Assembly (NCBI RefSeq): GCF_000373485.1
Contig: NZ_KB891575.1
Location: forward strand, 745,631-809,630
Reading direction: 5' to 3'
DNA from: Dasania marina DSM 21967
GTDB taxonomy: Bacteria > Pseudomonadota > Gammaproteobacteria > Pseudomonadales > Dasaniaceae
DNA: 64,000 bases
The notes beneath the pieces are model-generated. The model worked only from the letters and a program-made list of their open reading frames with translations. It had not been told where the DNA came from and did no database searches. Shown in pieces: positions 12,774 to 21,972 of this stretch. The translations under genes and the position numbers were made by a program. Positions within the stretch are counted from its first letter, which is position 1; every line of letters begins with the position of its first letter.

Positions 12774-12897
12774 CTGTCTTGGTGAATTAAGCCCCACCAG
12801 CAAAACTCTGCCAGCCCAGTACTTTAGCGACTCACTCTAAACAGTTTGTATTCACTTGTCTTACCAGCCATATATTGATCACAATTTCTAATCAACC

Positions 12898-12909
12898 ACT
12901 ATATATAGT
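12898..12909. repeat. ACTATATATAGT palindrome downstream of parB
   Basis: A perfect 12-base AT palindrome seven bases from the parB stop codon. The same 12-mer recurs at 22052-22063 upstream of dnaA, and its 10-base core recurs at 22021-22030. The rest of the 255-base parB-atpI gap holds the atp promoter and no recognisable gene. Confidence 0.6.
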
Positions 12910-12915
12910 AAAAAC

Positions 12916-13818
12916 TTACTTAATATGATTTAAAATACCATCTAGCTCATCTAAGCTGTTGTATTTTAGAATCAACTTACCTTTGCCTTTAGCGCCATGT
13001 TGTAACGTAACTGGCACACCTATCTTTTCCGACAACTGCGTTTCCAGCTTGGTTATATCCCCATCCACAGGGCCTTGTGCGCTTTTACTGCTAGGTTTGG
13101 CTTCTTCATTCTGTAAATTTTTGATTAACACTTCGGTTTGGCGTACCGATAAGCCTTTGCTAATAATAGTGCTAGCTGCAGCTGACTGCTGATCCTGTGG
13201 TAGAGCCAGTAGCAATTTGGCATGACCCAACTCTATATCGCCATGCTCTAACAAACGCTGCACATCTTCGCGTAAATTCATTAAGCGCAGTAAATTTGCC
13301 ACGGTACTGCGAGACTTACTCACAGCATCGGCCACTTCTTGCTGAGAAAGCTCAAACTCTTGCTGCAAGCGATACAATGCCATCGCTTCTTCCATGGCAT
13401 TAAGGTTTTCGCGCTGTATATTTTCGATTAACGCCATGGCGATGGCGGCTTCGTCGGGAACCTCGCGAATCAAAGCCGGTATTTTATCTAGCCCGGCCAG
13501 CTGACTAGCGCGCCAGCGACGTTCGCCGGCAATAATTTCAAAACGGCCATCACCTACCGGGCGCACCACTATAGGCTGCATAACACCTTGCGCCTTAATA
13601 CTGGCTGCCAATTCATCCAAGGCTTCAGGGTGCATATCGCGACGCGGCTGGTATTTACCACGCAGGATAATATCTACAGGTATATCTCTTAGCATGCCAT
13701 CGCTGCTGGGGAGCTCAGCCGATGCTTGCACCACCCCTTCCTCAACATCTGTAGGTTGCGGTTTACTTTTATTAATCAAAGAATTAAGGCCACGCCCCAA
13801 GCCACGTTTTTTTACCAT
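12916..13818 (-). CDS. parB: Chromosome partitioning protein ParB
   Basis: ParB binds parS, loads and slides on DNA with CTP, and is moved by ParA to separate origins. The 300 residues start MVKKRGLGRGLNSLI, the usual N-terminal ParA-contact segment. The N-terminal nuclease-like/CTP domain has the KYQPRRDM and ERRWRASQLAG motifs, the latter being the conserved GERRWRA box. A central helix-turn-helix (LSQQEVADAVSKSRSTVANLLRL) and a C-terminal dimerisation domain follow. It is 28 bases after parA. Matching parS sites lie at 25426-25441 and 26056-26071. Confidence 0.98.
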   Translation of the reverse strand: MVKKRGLGRGLNSLINKSKPQPTDVEEGVVQASAELPSSDGMLRDIPVDIILRGKYQPRRDMHPEALDELAASIKAQGVMQPIVVRPVGDGRFEIIAGERRWRASQLAGLDKIPALIREVPDEAAIAMALIENIQRENLNAMEEAMALYRLQQEFELSQQEVADAVSKSRSTVANLLRLMNLREDVQRLLEHGDIELGHAKLLLALPQDQQSAAASTIISKGLSVRQTEVLIKNLQNEEAKPSSKSAQGPVDGDITKLETQLSEKIGVPVTLQHGAKGKGKLILKYNSLDELDGILNHIK

Positions 13819-13846
13819 GGTGTTTTATACCTAGAATTTGTCTTAA

Positions 13847-14638
13847 TTATTCGACGACTGCTGCGATTTTTTCTTTGTCACTGCGACGCAACATTTCACC
13901 AGCCAAGGCCAAATAAGCGACCGCACCTTTCGATTGTTTATCGTAAAATAGTACCGGCATCCCAAAACTAGGGGCTTCGGCTAAACGGATATTGCGGGGG
14001 ATAAAGGTGCGGTAAACCTTGTCGCCAAAATACTCTAATAGCTGATCCGACACATCTTTAGTCAGGCTATTGCGCGGGTCATACATGGTGCGCAACAAAC
14101 CCTCTATTTGTAAATTGGGGTTAATATGTTCTTGTATTTGATTAATGGTATCCATTAAAGCCGCTAAACCTTCTAGCGCATAATACTCGCACTGCATGGG
14201 GATAATCACACCATCGGCAGCGGCCAGCGCATTAACAGTCAGCATATTCAATGAAGGAGGGCAGTCTATTATCACGTAATCATAGGCCGCACGTTCAACC
14301 GCTAAGGCATCCCTAAGCCGGTATTGTTTGTTATCTAAATCTAATAGCTCAACTTCAGCCGCGGTAACGTCAGCATTGGAGGGGACTATATCGTAACCCG
14401 CATTTTCACCGTAGACACTAACTTCAGCAACCGCTTTGCCTAAAACTAAAACGTCGTAGAGGCTAGCCTTTACATCGTTTTTATCTATGCCGCTGCCCAT
14501 AGTGGCATTGCCCTGTGGGTCTAAATCTATCAGCAACACTTTCTTTTTAGTGGCAACTAAGGAGGCAGCCAAATTGACGCAAGTGGTGGTTTTGCCCACG
14601 CCGCCTTTCTGGTTGGTAATGGCTAATATCTTTCCCAA
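13847..14638 (-). CDS. parA: Chromosome partitioning ATPase ParA (Soj)
   Basis: A ParA/Soj Walker-type ATPase that binds DNA non-specifically as an ATP dimer and drives ParB-parS movement. The 263 residues have no N-terminal helix-turn-helix, so this is the chromosomal type. The deviant Walker A KGGVGKTTT is at about residues 10-18, followed by LIDLDPQGNATMGSG and the Walker B-like VIIDCPPSLNMLT. It sits 24 bases downstream of rsmG and is probably cotranscribed with mnmG-rsmG-parA-parB. Confidence 0.98.
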   Translation of the reverse strand: MGKILAITNQKGGVGKTTTCVNLAASLVATKKKVLLIDLDPQGNATMGSGIDKNDVKASLYDVLVLGKAVAEVSVYGENAGYDIVPSNADVTAAEVELLDLDNKQYRLRDALAVERAAYDYVIIDCPPSLNMLTVNALAAADGVIIPMQCEYYALEGLAALMDTINQIQEHINPNLQIEGLLRTMYDPRNSLTKDVSDQLLEYFGDKVYRTFIPRNIRLAEAPSFGMPVLFYDKQSKGAVAYLALAGEMLRRSDKEKIAAVVE

Positions 14639-14662
14639 TGCGAGTTCCTACTTATTATACTG

Positions 14663-15301
14663 TTAGCTAGCTAGCGGTTTCGACATAACCACTAAATGGC
14701 GTTGGCCGTCACTGTGGGGCACATCTAAGGCATGGCAGGCATCGACCTTATAAGTTTTTTGCACCGCACTCAACTCTTCTGTGGGATAAACCCCTTTCAT
14801 GGCATAAAAACAACCTTTATCAGCCACCAACTGATGGCTACCATTAACCATGTCTTCTAAAGTAGCAAAGGCTCTGGATAACACGCCATCATAAAGCTGT
14901 TTGGGCTGATGATTCTCTACCCGACAGTGATGAATAGTAACATTGCTCAGTTTTAGCTCAGTTTTTACCTGAAACAAAAACCGGGTTTTTTTGCCATTAC
15001 TATCCAGTAAATCAAAACTGCGCTCGGGGTAGAGTATGGCCAGCACGATACCGGGTAGGCCGCCGCCGGTACCTACATCAATAAAGCGTTGACCGTTGAT
15101 AAAGGGGGCTATGCTTAGGCTATCAATTAAATGACGGTTCACCATTTCTAAAGGGTCACGTATGGCGGTGAGGTTATAAGCCTTGTTCCATTTAATTAAC
15201 AGCTGGTGATAAGCCAATAATTGCTCTACCTGCTTATCACTTAAAGACAACTGTAAAGCAGCCGCGCCCTCGACTAGAGTATTACGATAGTGCTCAGACA
15301 T
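14663..15301 (-). CDS. rsmG: 16S rRNA (guanine-527-N7)-methyltransferase
   Basis: RsmG (GidB) methylates N7 of G527 in 16S rRNA using SAM. The 212 residues have the Rossmann SAM motif FIDVGTGGGLPGIVLAI near residue 70, and KWNKAYNLTAIRDP and GVLSRAFATLEDM further define the family. The ATG start overlaps the mnmG stop codon by one base (TAATG), so translation is coupled. Its place between mnmG and parA is conserved in many gammaproteobacteria. Confidence 0.98.
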   Translation of the reverse strand: MSEHYRNTLVEGAAALQLSLSDKQVEQLLAYHQLLIKWNKAYNLTAIRDPLEMVNRHLIDSLSIAPFINGQRFIDVGTGGGLPGIVLAILYPERSFDLLDSNGKKTRFLFQVKTELKLSNVTIHHCRVENHQPKQLYDGVLSRAFATLEDMVNGSHQLVADKGCFYAMKGVYPTEELSAVQKTYKVDACHALDVPHSDGQRHLVVMSKPLAS

Positions 15302-17208
15302 TAGGCGCTCTTTTGCGTATTTTGAGTACCGTTATGTTTTAACAGACCTTGTTTTTTTAAATAAACCAATAGCAGGGATACGGCAGCCGGCGTTATACCT
15401 GGTATACGCGAAGCGCGCGCCAAGGTTTCAGGCCTGGCCGCGATAAGTTTTTGCTTCACCTCATTGGATAAACCCTCTATACCACTGTAATCAAACTCAT
15501 CGGGTAGTAAGGTATTTTCATAGCGGCGCAGCCTGTCTATTTCTTCGGTTTGTCTATCTATGTAGCCTGCGTACTTTATTTGTATTTCTACCTGCTCGGC
15601 CACTTGCTCACAGGCAACCGCCTCACCTTTAATACTGGCAATATCGTGATAGCTAATACCGGGGCGTTTGAGTAAATCCATTAAGCTGTATTCACGGGTG
15701 ATTGGGCTATCCACTAAACTGTTAACTTTCTCGCCCGCTTCGGTTTTCGGTTGTATCCAAGTTTGCTCTAAGCGTTTAGCCTCTTTTTCTATGGCTTCAC
15801 GTTTAATACTAAAGGCCTGCCACTGCTGCTCGTTGACTAAACCTAGGTTGCGGCCGATTTCGGTAAGGCGTAAATCGGCATTGTCTTCCCGTAAAATTAA
15901 GCGATATTCTGCGCGTGAGGTAAACATGCGATAGGGCTCCATAGTACCCATGGAGATTAAGTCATCGACCATTACCCCTAGGTAAGCTTCATCGCGACGT
16001 GGGCACCAAATTTCTTTGCCCTGCGCTTTGTTAGCTGCATTTAACCCTGCCAATAAACCTTGTGCACCCGCTTCTTCATACCCTGTGGTGCCATTAATCT
16101 GGCCGGCAAAAAACAGGCCGTTGATAAATTTGGTTTCCAAGGAATATTTTAAATCACGGGGGTCAAAATAATCATACTCTATGGCATAGCCAGGACGTGA
16201 AATATGGGCATTCTCAAAACCCTTGATAGAGCGCACTAATGCCATCTGCACATCAAAGGGCAGGCTGGTGGATATGCCGTTGGGGTATAACTCGTGGGTA
16301 CGTAAACCTTCGGGCTCTATGAATATCTGGTGACTATTTTTATCGGCAAAGCGATGAATTTTATCTTCTATGGACGGGCAGTAGCGTGGGCCCACACCTT
16401 CAATCACGCCGGTATACATGGGAGATCTATCCAAACCACCGCGAATAATATCGTGTGTTTTTTCATTGGTATGAGTAATCCAACAACACACTTGCTCGGG
16501 ATGCTGGCTTAGCGAGCCCATAAACGACATCACCGGCTCAGGTTTATCACCCCATTGCGGTTCCAGCCCATCAAAATTCACCGAACGGGCATCGATGCGT
16601 GGTGGTGTACCGGTTTTTAACCGCTCCACATTGAAAGGCAATTCGCGTAGGCGATTGGCCAAGGCGGTGGAGGGAGGGTCGCCAGCGCGGCCACCGGAAT
16701 GATTATCCATGCCTATGTGGATTTTACCGCCCAGAAAGGTACCCGAACATAGCACCACGCTAGTGGCAAAAAACTTTACCCCCATTTGCGTAACTACGCC
16801 TTTGACGGTATCGCCTTCGATTATTAAATCATCCACCCCTTGCTGGAAAATACTGAGGTTAGGTTGGTTTTCTAAGATATCGCGTATCGCAGCCTTGTAC
16901 AGGGCTCGGTCTGCCTGTGCCCTAGTCGCCCTAACGGCGGGGCCTTTGCGAGCATTGAGGGTGCGAAATTGGATGCCGCCCAGATCGGTGGCACGAGCCA
17001 TGGCGCCGCCCATGGCATCAATTTCCTTCACCAAATGGCTTTTGCCTATGCCGCCTATCGCCGGGTTGCAGGACATTTGCCCCAAGGTTTCGATGTTATG
17101 CGAGAGCAACAGGGTTTTTGCCCCCATGCGGGCCGCCGCCAAACAGGCCTCGGTGCCAGCATGGCCGCCGCCGATAACGATAACATCAAAATGATCTGGG
17201 TAATTCAC
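15301..17208 (-). CDS. mnmG: tRNA uridine-5-carboxymethylaminomethyl(34) synthesis enzyme MnmG
   Basis: MnmG (GidA) is an FAD enzyme that with MnmE installs cmnm5 on the wobble uridine of several tRNAs. The start is taken as GTG at 17208, giving (M)[20 protein letters not shown] and 635 residues, close to the E. coli length. The open frame runs 23 codons further to 17277, but that part is unlike the family and overlaps the promoter. The FAD-binding GGGHAGTEA is at the N-terminus, with [14 protein letters not shown] downstream and a C-terminal helical MnmE/tRNA-binding part ([26 protein letters not shown]). Its partner mnmE lies on the other side of the oriC-like region. Confidence 0.97.
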   Translation of the reverse strand: MNYPDHFDVIVIGGGHAGTEACLAAARMGAKTLLLSHNIETLGQMSCNPAIGGIGKSHLVKEIDAMGGAMARATDLGGIQFRTLNARKGPAVRATRAQADRALYKAAIRDILENQPNLSIFQQGVDDLIIEGDTVKGVVTQMGVKFFATSVVLCSGTFLGGKIHIGMDNHSGGRAGDPPSTALANRLRELPFNVERLKTGTPPRIDARSVNFDGLEPQWGDKPEPVMSFMGSLSQHPEQVCCWITHTNEKTHDIIRGGLDRSPMYTGVIEGVGPRYCPSIEDKIHRFADKNSHQIFIEPEGLRTHELYPNGISTSLPFDVQMALVRSIKGFENAHISRPGYAIEYDYFDPRDLKYSLETKFINGLFFAGQINGTTGYEEAGAQGLLAGLNAANKAQGKEIWCPRRDEAYLGVMVDDLISMGTMEPYRMFTSRAEYRLILREDNADLRLTEIGRNLGLVNEQQWQAFSIKREAIEKEAKRLEQTWIQPKTEAGEKVNSLVDSPITREYSLMDLLKRPGISYHDIASIKGEAVACEQVAEQVEIQIKYAGYIDRQTEEIDRLRRYENTLLPDEFDYSGIEGLSNEVKQKLIAARPETLARASRIPGITPAAVSLLLVYLKKQGLLKHNGTQNTQKSA

Positions 17209-17275
17209 GGGCAATCTCAATAAAAAAAAACGAACAAACCACAGCGTATTTCTGGCTGGGGTCAGAAGGGCGGCC

Positions 17276-17305
17276 ATTATACGGCTTATTTTGAGGCTAG
17301 CGCAA
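17276..17305 (-). promoter_or_regulatory. Predicted mnmG promoter at the edge of oriC
   Basis: On the minus strand TTGCGC (17300-17305) and a perfect TATAAT (17276-17281) are separated by 18 bases. The -10 is followed by a GC-rich discriminator GGCCGCC. The predicted leader is about 60 bases long and contains a GGGGTCAGA half-site. Transcription of mnmG away from oriC resembles the E. coli gidA arrangement, where it affects origin opening. Confidence 0.6.
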
Positions 17306-17397
17306 AGTATCGTTGTTGTTTTTTTAATCAGTTACTTTAAAAGATTTTAAATATTAAAAGAGTATTAATATTATTCTTATATATATAGTTATTTACT

Positions 17398-17440
17398 TAT
17401 TACTACTATTACTACTACTGAGCCTCTTTTTTGTTAATAA
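17398..17440 (-). promoter_or_regulatory. DnaA-trio-like element with adjacent DnaA-box-like site
   Basis: Read on the minus strand, a near-consensus DnaA box TTATTAACA (17432-17440) is followed by an A-rich/GC-containing spacer with GAGGCTC. Next come consecutive triplets TAG TAG TAA TAG TAG TAA TAA (about 17398-17418), then the A/T-only segment. That order (box, GC cluster, trios, AT-rich unwinding region) is the published arrangement of the bacterial basal unwinding system. Confidence 0.6.
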
Positions 17441-17769
17441 GCGATTTAACTTTAATAAAAACAATAGTTTAAGTGAAATATAAACCCTGTATCAAGAGCC
17501 TATCAGCTGGTATTAAGCTATCAGCGAGCTGTGCATAAAACAGCTACTTATCCACAGGCGATAATTAAGCGTTATAAACACCCTTTTTTATAAAAGCAAT
17601 TTCAAGGTGTTTTACACAGTGCTTAGGCTGTTTTATCCACAGAAAAATAATTAAATTTATTTTTTAGAGTGGTTTTGGTTAAAGCTGTGGGTAAGTTGTG
17701 GATAGCTGTTTGCAGGGCTTAGCTTAAACATTAGCTATAGCTGCTAAGAATGAGAAAAGTATGGGGAGA

Positions 17770-17846
17770 GAGTAGTCTCTAGTGCCTAGTCTACAGCCAC
17801 TAGTTTTAAAACAAGCTAGCGACTATAGACTGAGAACTAGTGACTG
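17770..17846. repeat. CTAG/GACT-rich degenerate repeat abutting mnmE stop
   Basis: Contains AGTCTCTAG, CCTAGTCTA, CCACTAGT, GCTAGCGACTA and AACTAGTGACT, closely resembling the sequences at 96-140 and 1905-1985. It ends exactly at the mnmE stop codon (17847). Confidence 0.6.
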
Positions 17847-19229
17847 TTACTTACCAATACAAAAACTAGAGAAGATTTTGCCCAGTAAGTCATCGGGGGT
17901 AAAGGCGCCGGTAATTTCACCGAGAGCGTTTTGGCATAGCCGTAAATCTTCGGCTAATAGCTCGCCAGCGCCATATTCGGTGAGCTGTAGCTGGCCGGCT
18001 AGCAATGCCGAGTGTGCTTGTTCTAATGCATCGATATGGCGACGACGGGCAGTAAAGCCCCCTTCGCCGGCACCGTTATAACCCATACAGCTTTTAAGAT
18101 GCTGACGTAGCAGGTCTATGCCATCACCGGCCTTGGCTGAGAGTTTGATGAGGGTATAGTCGTTTTCTACCAGCTCTGTGGATAACTGATTGAGATCGCA
18201 TTTGTTGTGTATAACTGTGATGTGAGTTAAATCGACAAATTCTTTAGCGGCTTCTGGCCAAAGTATAAAGGGATCGGTTTCTTGGCTCTGGCTGCTGTCT
18301 ACTACCAGTAAAATTCTGTCAGCTTTGCGTATTTCATCCCAGGCACGGCGTATACCTTCCTGTTCTATCAGGTCAGGACTATCTCTAAGACCGGCAGTAT
18401 CAATGATATGCAGGGGCATGCCGTCTATCTGTATATGCTCGCGTAGTACATCGCGAGTAGTGCCCTCTATTTCGGTGACTATGGCGCTGTCACGGCCTGA
18501 TAGGGCGTTTAATAGGCTAGATTTACCGGCATTGGGTTTACCGGCAATGACAACCGTCATGCCTTCCTGCAGCAAAGCGCCTTGCTTGGCTTGCATAAAC
18601 ACTCGTTGAAGCTGAGCGATGATGCCTTGTAAGTCATTAGCCACTTTGCCATCCCCAATGAAGTCTATCTCTTCTTCGGGGAAGTCTATGGCGGCTTCTA
18701 CATAGATACGTAGCTGTATTACCTGCTCGACTAAGGCATTTATTTTTTGGCTAAACTCGCCTTGTAGTGAGCGTAGGGCGTTTTTAGCGGCTTGCTCTGA
18801 AGCGCTGTCTATCAGGTCGGCTATGGCTTCGGCCTGGGCTAAGTCGATTTTATCATTGAGAAAGGCGCGCTCTGAAAATTCACCGGGTCTAGCTAAACGG
18901 GCACCCAGCTTCATCGTTTCTTTTAATAAGCAGTCTAATAATATAGGCCCGCCGTGACCTTGTAGCTCTAATACATCTTCGCCGGTAAAGGAGTTGGGGC
19001 CGGGGAAAAACAGCGCTATGCCCTGATCTAACACCTCTTTACTGTTGTGCTCAAGGCTTCCATAAAAGTTGCCGTAATGGGCGTAGCGAGGCTTGAGTTG
19101 TACTTGGGTAATTTGTTGCGCTATGGCTAGTGTGTTGGGGCCGGATACGCGAATAATGCCCACACCTCCTCTACCGGGTGGGGTGGCGAGTGCGGCGATG
19201 GTGTCGGTGTATAGAGAGTCTATGGTCAT
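17847..19229 (-). CDS. mnmE: tRNA modification GTPase MnmE
   Basis: MnmE (TrmE) is a GTPase that works with MnmG on wobble uridine. The 460 residues comprise an N-terminal folate-binding domain ([21 protein letters not shown], about 1-120), helical parts, and an inserted G domain (about 215-380) with G1 [13 protein letters not shown]2 EGTTRD, G3 DTAGLRD and G4 NKCD. The C-terminus ends CIGK, carrying the conserved cysteine of the family CxGK motif. It is transcribed leftward toward the oriC candidate. It follows yidC by 172 bases with a terminator between, so it probably has its own promoter. Confidence 0.98.
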   Translation of the reverse strand: MTIDSLYTDTIAALATPPGRGGVGIIRVSGPNTLAIAQQITQVQLKPRYAHYGNFYGSLEHNSKEVLDQGIALFFPGPNSFTGEDVLELQGHGGPILLDCLLKETMKLGARLARPGEFSERAFLNDKIDLAQAEAIADLIDSASEQAAKNALRSLQGEFSQKINALVEQVIQLRIYVEAAIDFPEEEIDFIGDGKVANDLQGIIAQLQRVFMQAKQGALLQEGMTVVIAGKPNAGKSSLLNALSGRDSAIVTEIEGTTRDVLREHIQIDGMPLHIIDTAGLRDSPDLIEQEGIRRAWDEIRKADRILLVVDSSQSQETDPFILWPEAAKEFVDLTHITVIHNKCDLNQLSTELVENDYTLIKLSAKAGDGIDLLRQHLKSCMGYNGAGEGGFTARRRHIDALEQAHSALLAGQLQLTEYGAGELLAEDLRLCQNALGEITGAFTPDDLLGKIFSSFCIGK

Positions 19230-19258
19230 GGTAGGCTGCGGTTGTAGTCGTTACTGTC

Positions 19259-19279
19259 ATGCCGGACTCGATCCGGCAT
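19259..19279. repeat. Dispersed-type palindromic repeat (GCCGGA...TCCGGC)
   Basis: Arms ATGCCGGA and TCCGGCAT form an 8-base perfect stem around CTCGA, preceded by GTC and followed by CCG. This closely resembles the ATGCCGGACTTGATCCGGCAT-type intergenic repeat found in many proteobacterial genomes. It lies between mnmE and the yidC terminator. Only one copy was noticed here. Confidence 0.7.
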
Positions 19280-19360
19280 CCGTATTTTAAAGTGTAGATT
19301 AAGCCTAATGGCTTTTTGAGCTTTCGCTTTTAGGCGAGTTTATCACTGTGCAGCTGTTAC

Positions 19361-19386
19361 AAAAAAGGCTGCAAATGCAGCCTTTT
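19361..19386 (-). terminator. Rho-independent terminator downstream of yidC
   Basis: On the minus strand a 9-base perfect stem (AAAGGCTGC / GCAGCCTTT, four-base loop) is followed by a T-run. It lies 16 bases past the yidC stop and ends the rpmH-rnpA-yidD-yidC unit. Confidence 0.9.
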
Positions 19387-19401
19387 ATTAATATTGTTAG
19401 T

Positions 19402-21081
19402 TTAACTATTTTCTATCCGTTTGGTTATCACATATTGCTGAGCAATTGATAACACGTTGTTCACCACCCAGTACAGTACCAAGCCGGCGGGGAAGAACAG
19501 GAAGAAGAAGGTAAACATCACCGGCATCCACTGCATCACTTTAGCTTGCATAGGATCTGGTGGTGGTGGGTTGAGTTTTTGTTGAATAAACATAGACACA
19601 CCCATAATCAACGGCAGGATAAAGTAGGGGTCCATGGCCGAAAGATCATTAATCCACAACATAAACGGTGCATGGCGCAGTTCTACACTTTCCATCAACA
19701 CCCAGTATAAAGAGATGAATACCGGCATTTGTACCAATATGGGTAAGCAGCCACCTAAAGGATTAATTTTCTCATCCTTGTATAGCTTCATCATGGCCTG
19801 TGATTGTTTGGCCTTGTCGTCGGCATAACGCTCGCGCAGAGCTAATAGCTTAGGCTGCACTTTGCGCATATTCGCCATAGAGGTATAGGCTTTGGCGTTT
19901 AGCTGGAAGAAGGCCGCTTTCACTAATAAGGTGACACCAATAATGGCTGCACCCCAGTTGCCGAAGAGGGCGTGGATTTTGGTGAGCAACCAGAACAAAC
20001 ATTGTGCAGGTAGCCATAAAAAGCCGTAGTCTACGCTGAGCTCTAAGCCCGGTGATATTTCTTCAAGCTTATATTGATTTTTAGGGCCAGCATAAAACCG
20101 TGAGTTTATAGTGGCTTGTTGGCCTGGGGCGACGTCTACACTAGGGCCGGTAAAACGTATTAAATTAAAGCCATCGGCTGTTTTCACCGTCGAGTAGCTA
20201 TTAGTCGCTTCGGCGTCAGGTATCCAGGCGCTTAAAAAGTAGTGTTGCACTAACGCAGCCCAACCACCTTGGCGGCTATCTTTATAAGGCGCTTCAGCCA
20301 TATCGTCAAAGCTGACTTTTTTGTAAGGCTTATCAATTAAGGTAAAAGCGGCACCTAGGTAGGGGGACATGCCCATGCCGCCGCTATCGGCACCAGGATC
20401 TTTGCTGCTATCGCGTTTGAGCTGGCCAAACATGCCGGCGCTCCACGTTTGGCTGCTGCCATTGTTAATCAGATAATCAACATTGATGACATATTTACCG
20501 CGGATAAAGGTAAAGCGTTTGGTGATAGTAACGTTATTGTCGGTAGTGAATTGCAAATCGACGATTAACTCATCGGCACCCTGTCGTAGTTGATACTGTT
20601 GTTGTGCTGCGTTAAATAAGGGGCGGCCTTTGCGAGTATCGGTGCCATTTTTACCGATTAAGCCACTTTGGGCTATATAGGTACGAGCCTGACCTTGTTC
20701 CAATAAAACAAAGGGTTGGTCGGGCCTATCGATAACCGCATAGTGCTTGGCTAAGGCCAGATAGTTAATATCACCACCTAGAGGGTTGATACGGACTTTT
20801 AAGGTATCGGTGCTCACCTCTATAGTATTAGCGCTGGGCGTTTCCGTTACTACAGGCGCTGTTAGTTGATCCGCGGTGGCAGAGGGGAAATCATCTGGCG
20901 TGCTAGACTCATTAGGGATTAAGCCTGCAGGTGTTGCTGCGGCATTGCTGTTGCTATTAATAGTGGCGGTATTGTTAGTAACAGGCGTTTTTTGCGCTGC
21001 TCTAAACTGGCTCCACTCCATCAACAACATATAAGAAAGAACCGCGATGGCTCCAATTAGTAAGTAGCGTTTAAAGTCCAT
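19402..21081 (-). CDS. yidC: Membrane protein insertase YidC
   Basis: YidC (Oxa1 family) inserts and folds inner-membrane proteins with or without SecYEG; c and a subunits of the ATP synthase are known clients. The 559 residues start with a membrane anchor (MDFKRYLLIGAIAVLSYMLL), followed by a Ser/Thr/Asn-rich linker and the large periplasmic beta-sandwich domain (about 65-340). The conserved five-helix core follows, including GNWGAAIIGVTLLVKAAFFQL and KINPLGGCLPILVQMPVFISLY. It follows yidD by two bases in the conserved rpmH-rnpA-yidD-yidC cluster. Confidence 0.98.
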   Translation of the reverse strand: MDFKRYLLIGAIAVLSYMLLMEWSQFRAAQKTPVTNNTATINSNSNAAATPAGLIPNESSTPDDFPSATADQLTAPVVTETPSANTIEVSTDTLKVRINPLGGDINYLALAKHYAVIDRPDQPFVLLEQGQARTYIAQSGLIGKNGTDTRKGRPLFNAAQQQYQLRQGADELIVDLQFTTDNNVTITKRFTFIRGKYVINVDYLINNGSSQTWSAGMFGQLKRDSSKDPGADSGGMGMSPYLGAAFTLIDKPYKKVSFDDMAEAPYKDSRQGGWAALVQHYFLSAWIPDAEATNSYSTVKTADGFNLIRFTGPSVDVAPGQQATINSRFYAGPKNQYKLEEISPGLELSVDYGFLWLPAQCLFWLLTKIHALFGNWGAAIIGVTLLVKAAFFQLNAKAYTSMANMRKVQPKLLALRERYADDKAKQSQAMMKLYKDEKINPLGGCLPILVQMPVFISLYWVLMESVELRHAPFMLWINDLSAMDPYFILPLIMGVSMFIQQKLNPPPPDPMQAKVMQWMPVMFTFFFLFFPAGLVLYWVVNNVLSIAQQYVITKRIENS

Positions 21082-21083
21082 AA

Positions 21084-21326
21084 TTATTGTGTAGGTTGCT
21101 CAGGAGGTAGATGAGTATCCGGAACGGGGTCATAACCGCCGGGATTAAAAGGGTGACAGCGTAACAGTCGGCGCAGCATCAGCCAACAACCTTTTAGTAT
21201 TCCATGTTTTTCTATCGCTTCTATGGCGTAACTGGAACAACTGGGATAAAAACGACAGTGCCTGCCTATAAAAGGGCTGATGCAATAACGGTAGGCTTTG
21301 ATGCAGCTAATAAAAAGTCGGCGCAT
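21084..21326 (-). CDS. yidD: Membrane protein insertion efficiency factor YidD
   Basis: A small membrane-associated protein that assists YidC-dependent insertion. The start is placed at 21326 ([18 protein letters not shown], 80 residues) because it fits the family length, has AAGG just upstream, and begins 17 bases after the rnpA stop. An upstream ATG at 21386 would overlap rnpA by 43 bases and add a non-conserved tail. The family signature [19 protein letters not shown] is present, as is the [12 protein letters not shown] motif at the end. Confidence 0.95.
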   Translation of the reverse strand: MRRLFISCIKAYRYCISPFIGRHCRFYPSCSSYAIEAIEKHGILKGCWLMLRRLLRCHPFNPGGYDPVPDTHLPPEQPTQ

Positions 21327-21343
21327 AGGTGGCCTTGTTTCTG

Positions 21344-21712
21344 CTACTGAGGTTGGTGCTTGGCTTTGCGTTGTAGCTGTTGCCACAATTTCGCCAAGTG
21401 CTTATGCAAGGAAGCGTTATCCAATGCATCTATACTGTGTCTAGCGAGTACAACAATATCTAAGGCAGGGATGTTAGCTTGGTTTAGCCGAAAACTTTCT
21501 CTGATAATGCGTTTAACACGATTGCGTTGCACAGCCAAACGAACATTTTTTTTAGCTATCACTAAACCTAAGCGAGGATGATCCAATCGATTAGGTTTAG
21601 TGAGAAATAACAGCTCTTTTGACGAAACCTTAAAGACAGCATTATCAAATACTGGTTTAAAGTCGCTGGCCTTTAAAAGACGTTTAGATTTATCAAAGGC
21701 GTAGTCGGCCAT
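21344..21712 (-). CDS. rnpA: Ribonuclease P protein component
   Basis: RnpA is the basic protein subunit that helps RNase P RNA mature tRNA 5' ends. With the ATG start at 21712 it has 122 residues; a TTG three codons further upstream (21721) is an alternative, and neither has a strong ribosome site. The RNR-type signature is seen as [16 protein letters not shown], with [15 protein letters not shown] just before it. It lies 20 bases after rpmH, its usual partner. The protein is strongly Lys/Arg rich, as expected. Confidence 0.95.
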   Translation of the reverse strand: MADYAFDKSKRLLKASDFKPVFDNAVFKVSSKELLFLTKPNRLDHPRLGLVIAKKNVRLAVQRNRVKRIIRESFRLNQANIPALDIVVLARHSIDALDNASLHKHLAKLWQQLQRKAKHQPQ

Positions 21713-21732
21713 AACAGGCAATAACTAATGTG

Positions 21733-21867
21733 TTACGCAGTTAAGCTCTTGCGGCCTTTAGTACGACGACGGGCAATAATTGCACGACCACTTTTGGTCG
21801 CCATACGAGCACGAAAACCGTGGTTGCGTTTGCGCTTTAAGTTGCTAGGCTGAAATGTTCTTTTCAT
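21733..21867 (-). CDS. rpmH: 50S ribosomal protein L34
   Basis: A 44-residue, very basic protein, [20 protein letters not shown] at the start and [11 protein letters not shown] at the end, the standard L34 sequence. It is first in the rpmH-rnpA-yidD-yidC unit and is divergent from dnaA across a 526-base region. The predicted promoter at 21944-21972 gives a leader of about 70 bases. Confidence 0.99.
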   Translation of the reverse strand: MKRTFQPSNLKRKRNHGFRARMATKSGRAIIARRRTKGRKSLTA

Positions 21868-21943
21868 GACAAAAATCCAATAAGCTAAAGTTCGAACGTT
21901 CGATCCCACAAGATATCAGGCTGACCCCTGCGAAGAACCGCGC

Positions 21944-21972
21944 ATTCTAGAGAAAACCCCCGCTAATATCAA
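21944..21972 (-). promoter_or_regulatory. Predicted rpmH promoter
   Basis: On the minus strand TTGATA (21967-21972) and TAGAAT (21944-21949) are separated by 17 bases. The -10 is followed by GCGCGG, a GC-rich discriminator like those of the atp and glyQ promoters. A TCGAACGTTCGA palindrome (21892-21903) lies in the resulting leader. Confidence 0.75.

Larger units (their letters stand above)
17279..17846. other. oriC: Candidate replication origin (oriC) between mnmG and mnmE
   Basis: A 568-base AT-rich stretch without a gene. DnaA boxes seen: TTATGCACA (17530-17538, minus), TTATCCACA (17548-17556, plus), TTTTACACA (17610-17618, plus), TTATCCACA (17633-17641, plus), TTACCCACA (17686-17694, minus) and CTATCCACA (17697-17705, minus). 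On the left an almost pure A/T segment (about 17325-17397) is a plausible unwinding element, next to a DnaA-trio-like run at 17398-17419. Sampled G-versus-C counts change sign across the region. Dnmt-type GATC sites are not enriched. The right end (17770-17846) is a CTAG-rich degenerate repeat. Confidence 0.8.

Noticed and set aside
17209-17277. 23-residue N-terminal extension of mnmG
   Set aside because: It would begin upstream of the likely transcription start, and the family N-terminus begins at the GTG.
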